Positions 33,092 through 41,771 of a DNA stretch of 64,000 nt are shown piece by piece (position 1 is the stretch's first letter; each line of letters starts with the position of its first letter). The notes under the pieces are model-generated. The model was not told the origin of the DNA, did not search any database, and saw only the letters and a program-made list of their open reading frames with translations. The stretch is from Rufibacter tibetensis. Lineage in GTDB: Bacteria > Bacteroidota > Bacteroidia > Cytophagales > Hymenobacteraceae. The translations under genes and the position numbers were made by a program. The stretch covers positions 899,001-963,000 of the forward strand of contig NZ_CP012643.1 in the NCBI RefSeq assembly GCF_001310085.1, read 5' to 3'.

Positions 33092-35557
33092 CTATTGTTT
33101 GATGATTTTGATGGTTTGCACGCGGTCCTGATACCTGGCCGTGAGTACATATAGTCCCCGAGCCAGCGTTTGCCCCACGAAAGATTGCCCGGAGCTGCTT
33201 CCTTTCTCCACCAATGCCCCGGTCAAGGTCCTGATTTCATAGGTAAATTTATGCGGGGCTTTCATCTTCAGACCTTGCGGAAAAGGATTGGGGCCATAGG
33301 CTAATTCCAGTTTTTGGTCATGGGAAATGCCGCTGATCACACCCGGAGCGTTTCCGTACACAATGCCCCGCCCGGCAGTGGCCACGTACACCCGGCCGTA
33401 CACCCGCGGGTCACCGGTGATGTCATTGATGCCGCCAAACTGGTGCTGGTCATCGGTGACTCTGACCCAGGTGGCACCGGCATCATCTGACCGAAAGAAG
33501 CCCATTTGGTTATTCACCTTGCCAACTATGAAGACTGCCGGATACGTAGCTCCTTCTCGGGCTTTCCCGAAACCCACTTTGGTCGCTTCCTGCACGTTGG
33601 CAACACTGGTGAAAGAACTTCCTGAATTGATGGAGCGGTACAGGCCGCTGGCAGGATTGGTAAGCCACACATCGCCTTCCACTCCGTAGGTTGGGTACAC
33701 GGTAGAGGCCCACAGTTGCCAACTTGCCACAACCGGCAACCCAGTGGCACCTGCAGTAAAAGAAGTTCCGCCGTTGGTGCTCACTAGTACCCGGCCCGCT
33801 TCGGCATCATACACGTAAAATTTGCGGGCATTCACCCGATCTGCCATGGGCTTCAAACCACCTTTGATGATGCCTGAGGCAGCCGTCCAACTGGTGCCGC
33901 GGTTGGTAGAATAATAGACTGAGTTTACACCGCCAGGAGCCCACACCAACGTAGCTCCATCCGCTGAAACCGCGATGGTTCCACCCCCATTTACTCCAGC
34001 TGGAGCCGAAGGGAAAGCCGTCCAGGAAGTACCTCCGTCGGTAGAATATGCGCCATATTTCCCGTCGGCATTGTTGTGGGTGCGCACCATGAAAGAGGAC
34101 TGGTTCGCGGCATAGTCAATCCAGGTGTTGGTACCGTACCGTGGGTTCAGTCTTCCGGCTGTGGGGGAAACATCCAGATTGTCGTGCCGGAAACCGTCAA
34201 TGTCGCCAATGGCACTCACCAGTGGTGCTCCGGTGAGCGGACTAATTAGTTTGAGCGGTACTGTTTCCTCCAAGCCTTTGTTCTGGAAAAACCATGAGAT
34301 TCGGCTTTGATCAGTTTCCCGGAGGTTAGTGGTTTGGTAGACGCCGTAGCCGGTCACAAACCAAGCAGTGTTGGCGTCAAACGGGTCAATTTCTATGTCT
34401 CCCAACCAGTGCGGACTGGAGGCTGCGGCATACGGCGCCGAGGTATGGTCTCGGGTAGCGCCTCCTAACACCGCTTTCCAAGTGGCGCCTCCGTCGGTGC
34501 TGAGGTAGATTTCGTCGTTGGGCCACCAGCGGTTAAGGGTAGAGACTAGGACCGTGTTGGGGTTCTGCGCATCCAGGCTGAGGCCTGCAAAACCTCCTTG
34601 GCCAGAGGGCAAGGTCAAATCCATCCAGACATTGGTAGTGGGGTTGAACTTGCGCACGGCTCCGGCGGTGGCGCCATTGGGGCCGGGACTGTTCGCGTAG
34701 GTCACGTACAAGGTTCCGTCTGGGGCCATCTCGGCGTGGTGCGGCATATACGTCGTGCTCTGCCCGGGCACAGCTTCCCAGGTGGTACCGCCGTCGGTGC
34801 TGCGGTACAGGTTGGTGCTCCCCATTCGGAGCACACCCACGTAGAGGTTTTGGGTAGCCGTGCCCGCCGTTCCATTGCGTTTATCGAACAACACAAACCC
34901 GATGCCTCCGCTGCCGGGGTTGGTTTGGCTTACCGGAAAGCTACTCACTTTGCTCCAGGTACTGCCGGAGTTGGTGCTGCGCCAAAGGCCATCGGTGCTG
35001 GTGCCTAAGTACAAAGTGCTGCCCAGGTTGGGATCTACCTGCAACCGCTCGCCCGTGGAGCGGCCGTCTTCGTTTCCGCCCAGTTTGATGGAAAGATTGG
35101 TTCTAATCCAGGTGGCGCTGCGGTCAGAGGAAGCCATGATGGCCCCGGTGCCTGCCCAGGATTGAGAATAGAGGCCGGTGGCCAGGTACACTTTGTCTGG
35201 GTTAGACGGATCCACCGCCACACTCAGCACGCCCATTTGATTTTCATCGGTGCGGGTGAGGTGGTCCTGCAGCGGAATCCAAACCTTGTTGGTGGCATCC
35301 CACCGGAACGCGCCACCCACATCGGTACGGGCGTAGAGCAGGTTTCTTTCAGTGGGGTGATACACCAGCCCCGTGACAAAACCGCCGCCGTTGATCTGCA
35401 CGCTCTTCCACTGGTACGCCTCTGCCTTCTGAGCCTGAACCGGCGAAACACTTAGACACACCAAAAGCAGCAACAGCCCACCCACCACATTTCTCCGGCG
35501 GCCAATCCCTCTTTGAAGGAGAAACTTCAATCCATTTTGAGTAAAGCGTTTGCTCAT
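33092..35557 (-). CDS. GH74 xyloglucanase with T9SS C-terminal sorting domain
   Basis: Extracellular endo- or exo-xyloglucanase cutting the beta-1,4-glucan backbone. Start set at ATG 35557 (MSKRFTQNGLKF..., then signal peptide LLLLLVCLSVSPVQAQ); the longer frame to 35650 begins inside a palindromic repeat. The mature protein is a twin seven-bladed propeller: WKSVQINGGGFVTGLVYHP, YARTDVGGAFRWD (presumed first catalytic Asp), GNEDGRSTGERLQVDPN, many SxDGGxTW blades, and SAIGDIDGFRHD (presumed second Asp). The last about 75 residues (YGPNPFPQGLKMK ... LARGLYVLTARY, ending KIIKQ) form a type A T9SS sorting domain, so export depends on the secretion system regulated by PorX. Length 821 residues. 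Confidence 0.92.
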   Translation of the reverse strand: MSKRFTQNGLKFLLQRGIGRRRNVVGGLLLLLVCLSVSPVQAQKAEAYQWKSVQINGGGFVTGLVYHPTERNLLYARTDVGGAFRWDATNKVWIPLQDHLTRTDENQMGVLSVAVDPSNPDKVYLATGLYSQSWAGTGAIMASSDRSATWIRTNLSIKLGGNEDGRSTGERLQVDPNLGSTLYLGTSTDGLWRSTNSGSTWSKVSSFPVSQTNPGSGGIGFVLFDKRNGTAGTATQNLYVGVLRMGSTNLYRSTDGGTTWEAVPGQSTTYMPHHAEMAPDGTLYVTYANSPGPNGATAGAVRKFNPTTNVWMDLTLPSGQGGFAGLSLDAQNPNTVLVSTLNRWWPNDEIYLSTDGGATWKAVLGGATRDHTSAPYAAASSPHWLGDIEIDPFDANTAWFVTGYGVYQTTNLRETDQSRISWFFQNKGLEETVPLKLISPLTGAPLVSAIGDIDGFRHDNLDVSPTAGRLNPRYGTNTWIDYAANQSSFMVRTHNNADGKYGAYSTDGGTSWTAFPSAPAGVNGGGTIAVSADGATLVWAPGGVNSVYYSTNRGTSWTAASGIIKGGLKPMADRVNARKFYVYDAEAGRVLVSTNGGTSFTAGATGLPVVASWQLWASTVYPTYGVEGDVWLTNPASGLYRSINSGSSFTSVANVQEATKVGFGKAREGATYPAVFIVGKVNNQMGFFRSDDAGATWVRVTDDQHQFGGINDITGDPRVYGRVYVATAGRGIVYGNAPGVISGISHDQKLELAYGPNPFPQGLKMKAPHKFTYEIRTLTGALVEKGSSSGQSFVGQTLARGLYVLTARYQDRVQTIKIIKQ

Positions 35558-35612
35558 AATTCCTTTGTAGGGGTGAAGTAATTCTGGTTTGTGCGCATCC
35601 GTACTGCCCAAC

Positions 35613-35648
35613 CTTTTCAAGGTTGTTTTCTGAAAACAGGTCCTAAAC
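35613..35648. repeat. 36-nt family palindrome, copy 15
   Basis: Blocks CTTTTCAAGGTT, GTTTTCTGAAAA, CAGGTCCTAAAC, upstream of the GH74 gene. The first residues of the falsely extended GH74 frame are encoded by it. Confidence 0.8.
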
Positions 35649-35705
35649 AAGAACCTGCTTCCCTCTCGTTGACATCCACATCTTGCTATTAAATTAAGAA
35701 AGATC

Positions 35706-35742
35706 GTTTTGAGGCTGTTTTTTATGGATTTGCCCGAAAAAC
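35706..35742. repeat. 36-nt family palindrome, copy 16, covering the GH95 stop codon
   Basis: Blocks GTTTTGAGGCTG, TTTTTTATGGATT, TGCCCGAAAAAC. The GH95 stop (35722-35724) is in its centre, and its right half encodes the last residues VFRANP. Confidence 0.7.
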
Positions 35743-38145
35743 CAACTGCACCGACTTCCCGGCAGGAAGATTTACCTGCATGTTCTTTCCTGCGCTGGTA
35801 GATTTTCCTCCGGAAACTATCTGCATATTTTTGGGTGCCTGCACTGTGATTTCCTGTTTTCTTGGTGCTTTGAGCACGGCAGTTACTTCCTGTTTGCTCC
35901 AGGAAAGTTTCTCCACCTCTACCCCGCCTCTCAAAAGCAAGCCTGAGATAGATCCGGTTTCCCAGGCCTCTGGCAAAGCGGGCAGCAGTTTCACCAAACC
36001 TGGCTCTGAATACACCATGGCGCGCATGATCACTGAGGGGTAACCGCCGCTCAGGTCCATGTTGAACAGCGAGCCCGGATTGTGATAGGTGCCCAAACCG
36101 TTGGTCCAGTAGTAGCGGGCAATCCAGTCAATCAACTGAGCGGTCGTGGGCGCGTCTTCCAAGTTGGCGGTCACAAAGGCCATCTGCGCCAGTCCGAATA
36201 CCATTTCACCTCCGTTTTCTTTGTAGCGGAACTTCATTTTTTCCTCCACTACTTTGCGCGCGCCCTCCATCAGTTTGGGATTGTTCTTGAAATCCGGGTC
36301 TACCTGGTCATAGAGGCTGTACAGATGCGAGATGTGGCGGTGCTGATGATTGTTCTGCAGGCCGGTCCAGAGCCATTCTTTTAGGGAACCGGCTTCGTCT
36401 ACCTCGTAGGCGGGCATTTTGGTCAACATTTCCTGCCATTTCTTAACCTGAGCCTTATCTGTTTTCAACTCCTGCGCTGCCGCAATGCAGTTTCTGAGCA
36501 GTTGTTTCGCAATCATGACATCCATGGTGGCGTTAATGCTGGCCTGCGATTTATGGTTAGCGGGATTGTTCTCGGGCGAGTACGATGGATTGAACACGTA
36601 TTTCCCGTCTTCGCCTGTTTTCAGAAAATCCTCATAAAACAGCGCTGATTCTTTCATGAACGGGTACGCCCGCTCCTTCAGGAAGGTACGGTCGCCGGTG
36701 TGCAGCCAATAGTCGTTGTAGAAACTTGCGGTCCAACCGGCACCTCCGGTCCAGAGGCTGAGGCACCAGATGGGGTCAAAGTGGTTGTCCCAGCCGTGGC
36801 TGCTGGTGTGCGAGGGCACGTGAATACCGCGCGTCCCGAACATCTTTCTGGCATTGTCCCGGTAAAACTGTAGGCGCTTATCGTGGTAATCAAAGTAGGC
36901 GTGCATGAGCTCCGGAACGCGGCTGGTGAGCAGCGCCGATATGGCGACCTCCACGTTGCCGTCATGGGTAAAATCTGAGGACCAAGCCGGTGACCAAGTA
37001 CCGCCCCAAATGCCCTGCAAGTTAGGAGGATTGATACCGGTGGCCGAGATGATGTTGTAACGTGCGGCATCAAACTGCTTTTCAATAATGGCAGGGGCCA
37101 CTTTGCCGCTTTTGGTTTTCAGGTTCAGCGTCTCGGTATACAGGTTGGCTTCGGCCCCGCCGCCTAAATCTAGTTTTACTCTGTTAAACAACTCACCATG
37201 TACATTTTTATGGCGCGTCACCAAGGCCTGGCAATCTGATGTCAAGGAAGTAAGATGCTTCTTAATCTGGTCAACCTGTGATTGGGCGTAGTTATAATTC
37301 GCGTTAATCTTGATGAAGACCAACACTTCATCAGCGTTTTGGACGATGAACTCGTTGCCCTCAGTGCGGGAACTGCCGCCCTTCACTTCTACCCGGCCCA
37401 CGCCTTCGTAGCCCTGCAGACTGCCCGGCCAACGCTTTTTGTACGCGCTGCGGTAGGTGAGCCATTTGTTATCGGCTGCGCCAATGTTCACGCTTTCCAC
37501 GGTGCTATTAATCTGGTTCCACTGGGTCCATTCCACTGGTCTGCGGGCGAAGGAAAGGCGTCCGTTAATTTTACCAGTTCCTTTGATAGAGATGACCACC
37601 GCACTATCAGGGCGGGATACAAACAGGGTGCGCTGGTAGGTTCCGTTGGCATCGGTCCAGGTGACTTTGGCCTCTCCGGTTTCAAAGTCTACGGTGCGCA
37701 CGTACTTCTGCACGTTGGACGGCTCCATCTGCAGGCGTACGTCAAACGCGGGCACGTACGGGTTAGACCACAGGTGTCCGCCGTAGCCTTCTTTCATGCT
37801 CTGCTCCACCGGAATCTTGGCCGCCTCCTCCCCTTTTCCCTGCAAAATATGTGCGCGGATTTCATCCAATCGGCTGGCTTGGTCAATGGGGGGCTTGGGC
37901 TCAGTGGCCGGAAGATACAGTTGAGCCTGATTCAGGATAATGGTCTCATCATGCGGATTGCCCATCACCATAGCCCCCATGGCACCGTTGCCACTCAGCA
38001 GCGCGTGTTCCCAATTGGGCGCCGGTTGCCAACTGGCGAAACCTTTCTTAGGCTGGGTAAAAAGATCTGCCTGGCCCAAGACCGTGAACTGGCTTCCTGT
38101 CAAAAGTAAAAACAGCAGCAAAAATGGAGGGTAGCGATGCAGCAT
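35722..38145 (-). CDS. GH95 alpha-L-fucosidase
   Basis: Inverting glycosidase that removes alpha-1,2-linked L-fucose (some members act on L-galactose), here probably from fucosylated xyloglucan side chains. The 807-residue protein has a signal peptide ending VLGQ, the N-terminal super-sandwich domain with LLSGNGAMGAMVMGNPHDETIILNQAQLY, an (alpha/alpha)6 barrel with NLQGIWGG, WSSDFTHDGNVE, INATMDVMIAKQLL and HRHISHLYSLY, and a C-terminal sandwich. All are typical of GH95. It predicts a periplasmic location. The last residues are written by an intergenic-type palindrome. A CTTCTG-G6-CAGAAG hairpin lies about 40 bases upstream of the ATG. Confidence 0.93.
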   Translation of the reverse strand: MLHRYPPFLLLFLLLTGSQFTVLGQADLFTQPKKGFASWQPAPNWEHALLSGNGAMGAMVMGNPHDETIILNQAQLYLPATEPKPPIDQASRLDEIRAHILQGKGEEAAKIPVEQSMKEGYGGHLWSNPYVPAFDVRLQMEPSNVQKYVRTVDFETGEAKVTWTDANGTYQRTLFVSRPDSAVVISIKGTGKINGRLSFARRPVEWTQWNQINSTVESVNIGAADNKWLTYRSAYKKRWPGSLQGYEGVGRVEVKGGSSRTEGNEFIVQNADEVLVFIKINANYNYAQSQVDQIKKHLTSLTSDCQALVTRHKNVHGELFNRVKLDLGGGAEANLYTETLNLKTKSGKVAPAIIEKQFDAARYNIISATGINPPNLQGIWGGTWSPAWSSDFTHDGNVEVAISALLTSRVPELMHAYFDYHDKRLQFYRDNARKMFGTRGIHVPSHTSSHGWDNHFDPIWCLSLWTGGAGWTASFYNDYWLHTGDRTFLKERAYPFMKESALFYEDFLKTGEDGKYVFNPSYSPENNPANHKSQASINATMDVMIAKQLLRNCIAAAQELKTDKAQVKKWQEMLTKMPAYEVDEAGSLKEWLWTGLQNNHQHRHISHLYSLYDQVDPDFKNNPKLMEGARKVVEEKMKFRYKENGGEMVFGLAQMAFVTANLEDAPTTAQLIDWIARYYWTNGLGTYHNPGSLFNMDLSGGYPSVIMRAMVYSEPGLVKLLPALPEAWETGSISGLLLRGGVEVEKLSWSKQEVTAVLKAPRKQEITVQAPKNMQIVSGGKSTSAGKNMQVNLPAGKSVQLVFRANP

Positions 38146-38217
38146 GGGTTTGTGTTAAAGGATCTGGTAAAGAGAAAACCCTTCTGGGGGGGCAGAAGAG
38201 CTTTCCCTCTGAATGTT

Positions 38218-38253
38218 GTATATGCCTTGTTTTCAGAAAACAGGAGATAAAAG
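38218..38253. repeat. 36-nt family palindrome, copy 17
   Basis: Blocks GTATATGCCTTG, TTTTCAGAAAAC, AGGAGATAAAAG; the core CCTTGTTTTC/GAAAACAGG pairs well. Confidence 0.7.
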
Positions 38254-38257
38254 GATT

Positions 38258-38914
38258 CTACTTGCGAGCTGTTTGGGCTGATTTCACCTTCAAAGATTTG
38301 TAGACTTCATTTGCCAGCAGGGCCGCACCGGCATCATTGGGGTGAATGCCGTCATACGTCAATTCGGGCTTTCCCAGAAAAGGTGTGTACAGGTCAATGG
38401 TCTTCGATTTCGTTTTCTTGGCGACTTTCTTCACTGCCGGTACAATCTCAGTGTTCACCACCGGTTTGCTGATACTGAATTTTTCTTCGAACACCGGCAC
38501 CGGGGTGCAAACGTACACCTTGGGTTTAGAGGCTAGTTTCTTGAAAGAGGCCACAAACTGAATGTAATCAGGCACGAACTCATCTTTGAATTTCCAGTTC
38601 ATGGGCTTGGAATCGTTGGTGCCCAGTTTGATGATGACGATGTCGGGGTTCCAGGCCAGGGCGTCCTGGTATTTGGTTTCGTTCCAGAACGGCTGATTTC
38701 CTTTTTTCAGGAGCGTACGGCCACTCACTCCGAAGTTGCGCACCTCGTAGGCACCGCCCAATAGTTGCTGTAGAACTGCGGGATAGGTTTGCTTGAGACC
38801 GGCTCCTTCGGTGATACTGTTGCCCACGCAGGCTACTTTTATTTTGTTCTGCGCCGAGGCTCCAAAACAAACCAGCAATACCAACAGATAGAGGAGAGAG
38901 AAATGCTTTTTCAT
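38258..38914 (-). CDS. SGNH/GDSL hydrolase, probable carbohydrate esterase
   Basis: Secreted esterase of 218 residues with signal peptide ending GASAQ. The four SGNH blocks are visible: ACVGNSITEGAGL (nucleophile S33), FGVSGRTLLKKG, LGTNDSKPMNW and YDGIHPNDAG (catalytic Asp and His). Inside a xyloglucan locus the natural guess is removal of acetyl groups from galactosyl or glucosyl residues, but SGNH enzymes are broad. It is 112 bases upstream of the GH95 gene in the same direction. Confidence 0.88.
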   Translation of the reverse strand: MKKHFSLLYLLVLLVCFGASAQNKIKVACVGNSITEGAGLKQTYPAVLQQLLGGAYEVRNFGVSGRTLLKKGNQPFWNETKYQDALAWNPDIVIIKLGTNDSKPMNWKFKDEFVPDYIQFVASFKKLASKPKVYVCTPVPVFEEKFSISKPVVNTEIVPAVKKVAKKTKSKTIDLYTPFLGKPELTYDGIHPNDAGAALLANEVYKSLKVKSAQTARK

Positions 38915-38952
38915 GAAGAGGTGGATTAACTAAGTGGTTAAATTTTCTCTCT

Positions 38953-38988
38953 ATTTTAAGGCTAATTCTTCTAAATCAGGCTTAAAAC
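38953..38988. repeat. 36-nt family palindrome, copy 18
   Basis: Blocks ATTTTAAGGCTA, ATTCTTCTAAAT, CAGGCTTAAAAC, between GH2 and the esterase gene. Confidence 0.75.
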
Positions 38989-39005
38989 TGAGAGATACCT
39001 TTTCT

Positions 39006-41468
39006 TTACTTTTTCAGTTGAATGGTCACGGTGGCCGGAGCCAGACCTTCAGATGTGGCGGTCAGTTTCACCGTGCCGGCTTCTTCCTGGGCCTGCAGAA
39101 TGGCCAGCGCCAAGCCATTGAACGCTTTGCGATGGCTGGCTTTAAAAGACTCCAAGCTGGTCTGCAAGCCGTTGTCCACACCCGCGATGGTCGCTTTGCC
39201 GTCAAGGGTGAAATTGACCAAGTTATTGGCGGTGGGTACCAGGTTGCCGTCTTTGTCTAGGATCTTCACCGTCACGAAAGACAGGTCTTTGCCATCGGCA
39301 GAGAGTTGGGTACGGTCGGCTTCCAACACAATTTTGGCGGGATCACCGGCAGTTTTGACTTCCTTGGTGAGTACTTCTTTGCCGTTTGCGCGGGACACGG
39401 CTCTTAGGGTACCCGGCTGAAACGGCACTCGCCAGAGCACATGCAGGTCATCGCCTTGCTTTTTCTTGATGCCCTGTGACTTGCCGTTCAGGAAAAGCTC
39501 CACCTCATCGGCGTTGTTGTAATAAGCCTTAACATCCACGGTTTTGCCAGGTAGCCAGTTCCAGTGCGGGAACACGTGCAACACGGGTTTGTTTGTCCAT
39601 TCGCTTTGGTACATGTAGTACACGTCTTTCGGGAAGCCGGCCAAATCTACAATCCCGAAGTACGAGCTGCGGGCTGGCCAAACGTATGGGGTAGGTTCGC
39701 CCAGGTAATCAAAACCGGTCCAGATGTACTGCCCCGATAAGTAAGCGTGCTTTTTGATTACTTTCCAGGTCTCCTCGTGGGTAGAACCCCAAGGGGTGCT
39801 CACGTTGTCATACGCCGAGACGGTGAGGTCTTTGTTTCCGTCGTGGAAAGGAATGTCCCAGCGTTTGGGCCACCGACGGATGCTGTCTGCCGGCATGTCA
39901 TAATGCCCGCGGGTCATCAACGCAGAGACAGTTTCGGTAGCGATGAATTTCTGACCCGGGAAGGTCTGCGGAAACTTCTCAAAGTCCTGGTGGTGGTAGT
40001 TGAAGCCAAACAGATCCAGCGCGCCTGATTTGTAGATGGTGTTGTTAGGGGTTGGCTCATTTATGCCCACCGTAACAGGGCGGGTAGTATCCAGGCTCTT
40101 CACAATGTCTACCAACTCCTTCGCAATAGTTGTTCCTTCCGGTGCCCACTGCTCCGGTATCTCGTTCCCGACGCTCCAGATAAAGACGCTGGGGTGGTTG
40201 CGGTCGCGCTTGATGAAATCTTTTAGGTCGCGTTTGTGCCACTCGTCCCAGTCATGGCTATAGTCAAACTTGGTTTTCTCTTTCTTCCACATGTCAAAAG
40301 ACTCGTCCATGACAATGAAGCCCATTTTGTCGCATAGGTCCAGCAGCTCAGGCGTGGGCGGGTTGTGCGAGGTCCGGATGCCGTTTACGCCCATGGCCTT
40401 CAGGATTTCCAATTGGCGCTCCAAGGCCCGCACGTTCACGGCGGCACCCAGCGCACCCAGGTCATGGTGGTTGCACACGCCATTAATTTTCATGGATTTG
40501 CCGTTCAGGGTAAAACCTTTCTGCACGTCAAAGTTGAAGGTCCTAATGCCCAGCGGCGTCTCGTAGTTGTCCACCACTTTTCCTTTTTGCTCTACCAGCG
40601 TCACCACCCGGTACAGGTACGGCTGCTCCACTGACCACACCGTAGGGTTGCTGACAGTTAAGTTCTGCTTTACTTCGGTGAGCGCATTGGCTTGGCCGGA
40701 TTTTAAAGCTACATTCTCAGAAGAAGCCTTCGCCACTTCTTTGCCCTGGGCATCATACACCAGCGTACGCAGCGTGATGTTCCCTCCCTGCTGCCGGGCA
40801 TTTCTGATGTTAGTAGTAATGGCCACTGAAGCAGATTGCTCTGACACCTGCGGGGTAGTCACAAACGTGCCCCACTGTTCTACGTGCACCGGATTGGTTT
40901 TCACCAGCCATACGTTGCGGTAAATGCCAGACCCAGAATACCAGCGGGAATTGGGTTGTTGGGAGTTGTCTACTTTTACGGCCACTACGTTCTGCTCCTT
41001 CCCAAACTTGAGGTAAGGTGTTAGATCATACCGGAAGGAGATATAGCCATTGGGTCGTTTGCCCAAATACTGGCCATTTACCCAAACTTCAGAGTTGGTG
41101 TACACGCCGTCAAAGTCAATGTAAAAGAGCTTGTCTTTGTCTTTCGCGTCTAGGGTGAAGGCTTTGCGGTACCAGCCGGTGCCGCCGGGTAATGCGCCAC
41201 CGTTGTAGCTGGCCGGGTGCTTCTTATCAAACTTGCCTTCAATGCTCCAGTCATGCGGCAGGCTTAGTTTACGCCATTGGGTGTCATTGAAATTGGCATC
41301 TTTGGCTCCGGCATTTTCGCCGAGGGCAAAGGACCAGTTCTTTGTAAAATCGGAACGTTCCCGCACCGCCACGTTGGAGGTTTTACAGGAAGAAGCACTT
41401 AAAAGCAATAGGAAAGCAACGGCCCATGAAAAGCCGATGGGGAGATAAGGAGTATTCGTTTTTTGCAT
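39006..41468 (-). CDS. GH2 beta-galactosidase (lipoprotein)
   Basis: Retaining beta-galactosidase of 820 residues, likely removing galactose from xyloglucan side chains. The lipoprotein signal ends LLLSASSC (C28). Domains in order: GH2 sugar-binding (FTKNWSFALGE, LPHDWSIEG, SYNGGALPGGTGWYRK), Ig-like, TIM barrel with the acid/base Glu in FIWSVGNEIPEQW and the nucleophile Glu in KFIATETVSALMTRG, then a DUF4982-like domain and a C-terminal invasin-like Ig domain (ADRTQLSADGKDLSFVTVKILD). No other Met precedes the lipobox, so ATG 41468 must be the start although it lies inside a 36-nt palindrome. It is separated from the SusCD part of the locus by a terminator. Confidence 0.93.
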   Translation of the reverse strand: MQKTNTPYLPIGFSWAVAFLLLLSASSCKTSNVAVRERSDFTKNWSFALGENAGAKDANFNDTQWRKLSLPHDWSIEGKFDKKHPASYNGGALPGGTGWYRKAFTLDAKDKDKLFYIDFDGVYTNSEVWVNGQYLGKRPNGYISFRYDLTPYLKFGKEQNVVAVKVDNSQQPNSRWYSGSGIYRNVWLVKTNPVHVEQWGTFVTTPQVSEQSASVAITTNIRNARQQGGNITLRTLVYDAQGKEVAKASSENVALKSGQANALTEVKQNLTVSNPTVWSVEQPYLYRVVTLVEQKGKVVDNYETPLGIRTFNFDVQKGFTLNGKSMKINGVCNHHDLGALGAAVNVRALERQLEILKAMGVNGIRTSHNPPTPELLDLCDKMGFIVMDESFDMWKKEKTKFDYSHDWDEWHKRDLKDFIKRDRNHPSVFIWSVGNEIPEQWAPEGTTIAKELVDIVKSLDTTRPVTVGINEPTPNNTIYKSGALDLFGFNYHHQDFEKFPQTFPGQKFIATETVSALMTRGHYDMPADSIRRWPKRWDIPFHDGNKDLTVSAYDNVSTPWGSTHEETWKVIKKHAYLSGQYIWTGFDYLGEPTPYVWPARSSYFGIVDLAGFPKDVYYMYQSEWTNKPVLHVFPHWNWLPGKTVDVKAYYNNADEVELFLNGKSQGIKKKQGDDLHVLWRVPFQPGTLRAVSRANGKEVLTKEVKTAGDPAKIVLEADRTQLSADGKDLSFVTVKILDKDGNLVPTANNLVNFTLDGKATIAGVDNGLQTSLESFKASHRKAFNGLALAILQAQEEAGTVKLTATSEGLAPATVTIQLKK

Positions 41469-41493
41469 GTTTTCCTAAAAAGGCATTTAAAAC
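41458..41493. repeat. 36-nt family palindrome, copy 19, covering the GH2 start codon
   Basis: Blocks GTTTTTTGCATG, TTTTCCTAAAAA, GGCATTTAAAAC. The GH2 ATG (41466-41468) lies in its left block; a hairpin would hide the start. Confidence 0.75.
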
Positions 41494-41601
41494 AGACCTT
41501 GGTTGAGGTGCTGGTAGTGGCAGAAAACCGTGTCATAAAATGGGTAAAGCCACAAGCAAAATGTCGCTGTCCTGGAAAGAAGAACGCAGAAAAGACCCGG
41601 T

Positions 41602-41637
41602 GTTTTCGGGCAGTTTTTCTAAAAAGAAGGCTAAGAC
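41602..41637. repeat. 36-nt family palindrome, copy 20
   Basis: Blocks GTTTTCGGGCAG, TTTTTCTAAAAA, GAAGGCTAAGAC. Confidence 0.7.
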
Positions 41638-41724
41638 AAGTCAACTCTTCCTTTAAAGCTAAGTACAGGAGCGGCGGCCTCTGATGAAATTATGAAAGGA
41701 GTTCTATCTACTTTCAGCATAAAA

Positions 41725-41763
41725 AAACCGGTAGCCGCAGACATCTGCTGCGGCTACCGGTTT
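41725..41763 (-). terminator. Hairpin terminator ending the GH31-SusCD operon
   Basis: Bases 41725-41740 pair perfectly with 41748-41763 (16 bp, 7-nt loop, core CCGGTAGCCGCAG); on the minus strand a run of seven T follows. Confidence 0.9.
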
Positions 41764-41771
41764 CTTAGATG

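Larger units (their letters stand above)
41469..41771. other. Intergenic gap between GH2 and surface lipoprotein genes
   Basis: Holds two palindrome copies (41458-41493 and 41602-41637) and a terminator (41725-41763). Short frames here on both strands are made of repeat sequence and are not credible genes. Confidence 0.6.

Noticed and set aside
33092-35650. Longer GH74 start at 35650
   Set aside because: The extra N-terminal codons lie in palindrome copy 35613-35648 and the signal peptide fits the ATG at 35557.
37282-38109. 275-codon frame opposite the GH95 gene
   Set aside because: Antisense shadow of GH95; the sense strand carries all conserved motifs.
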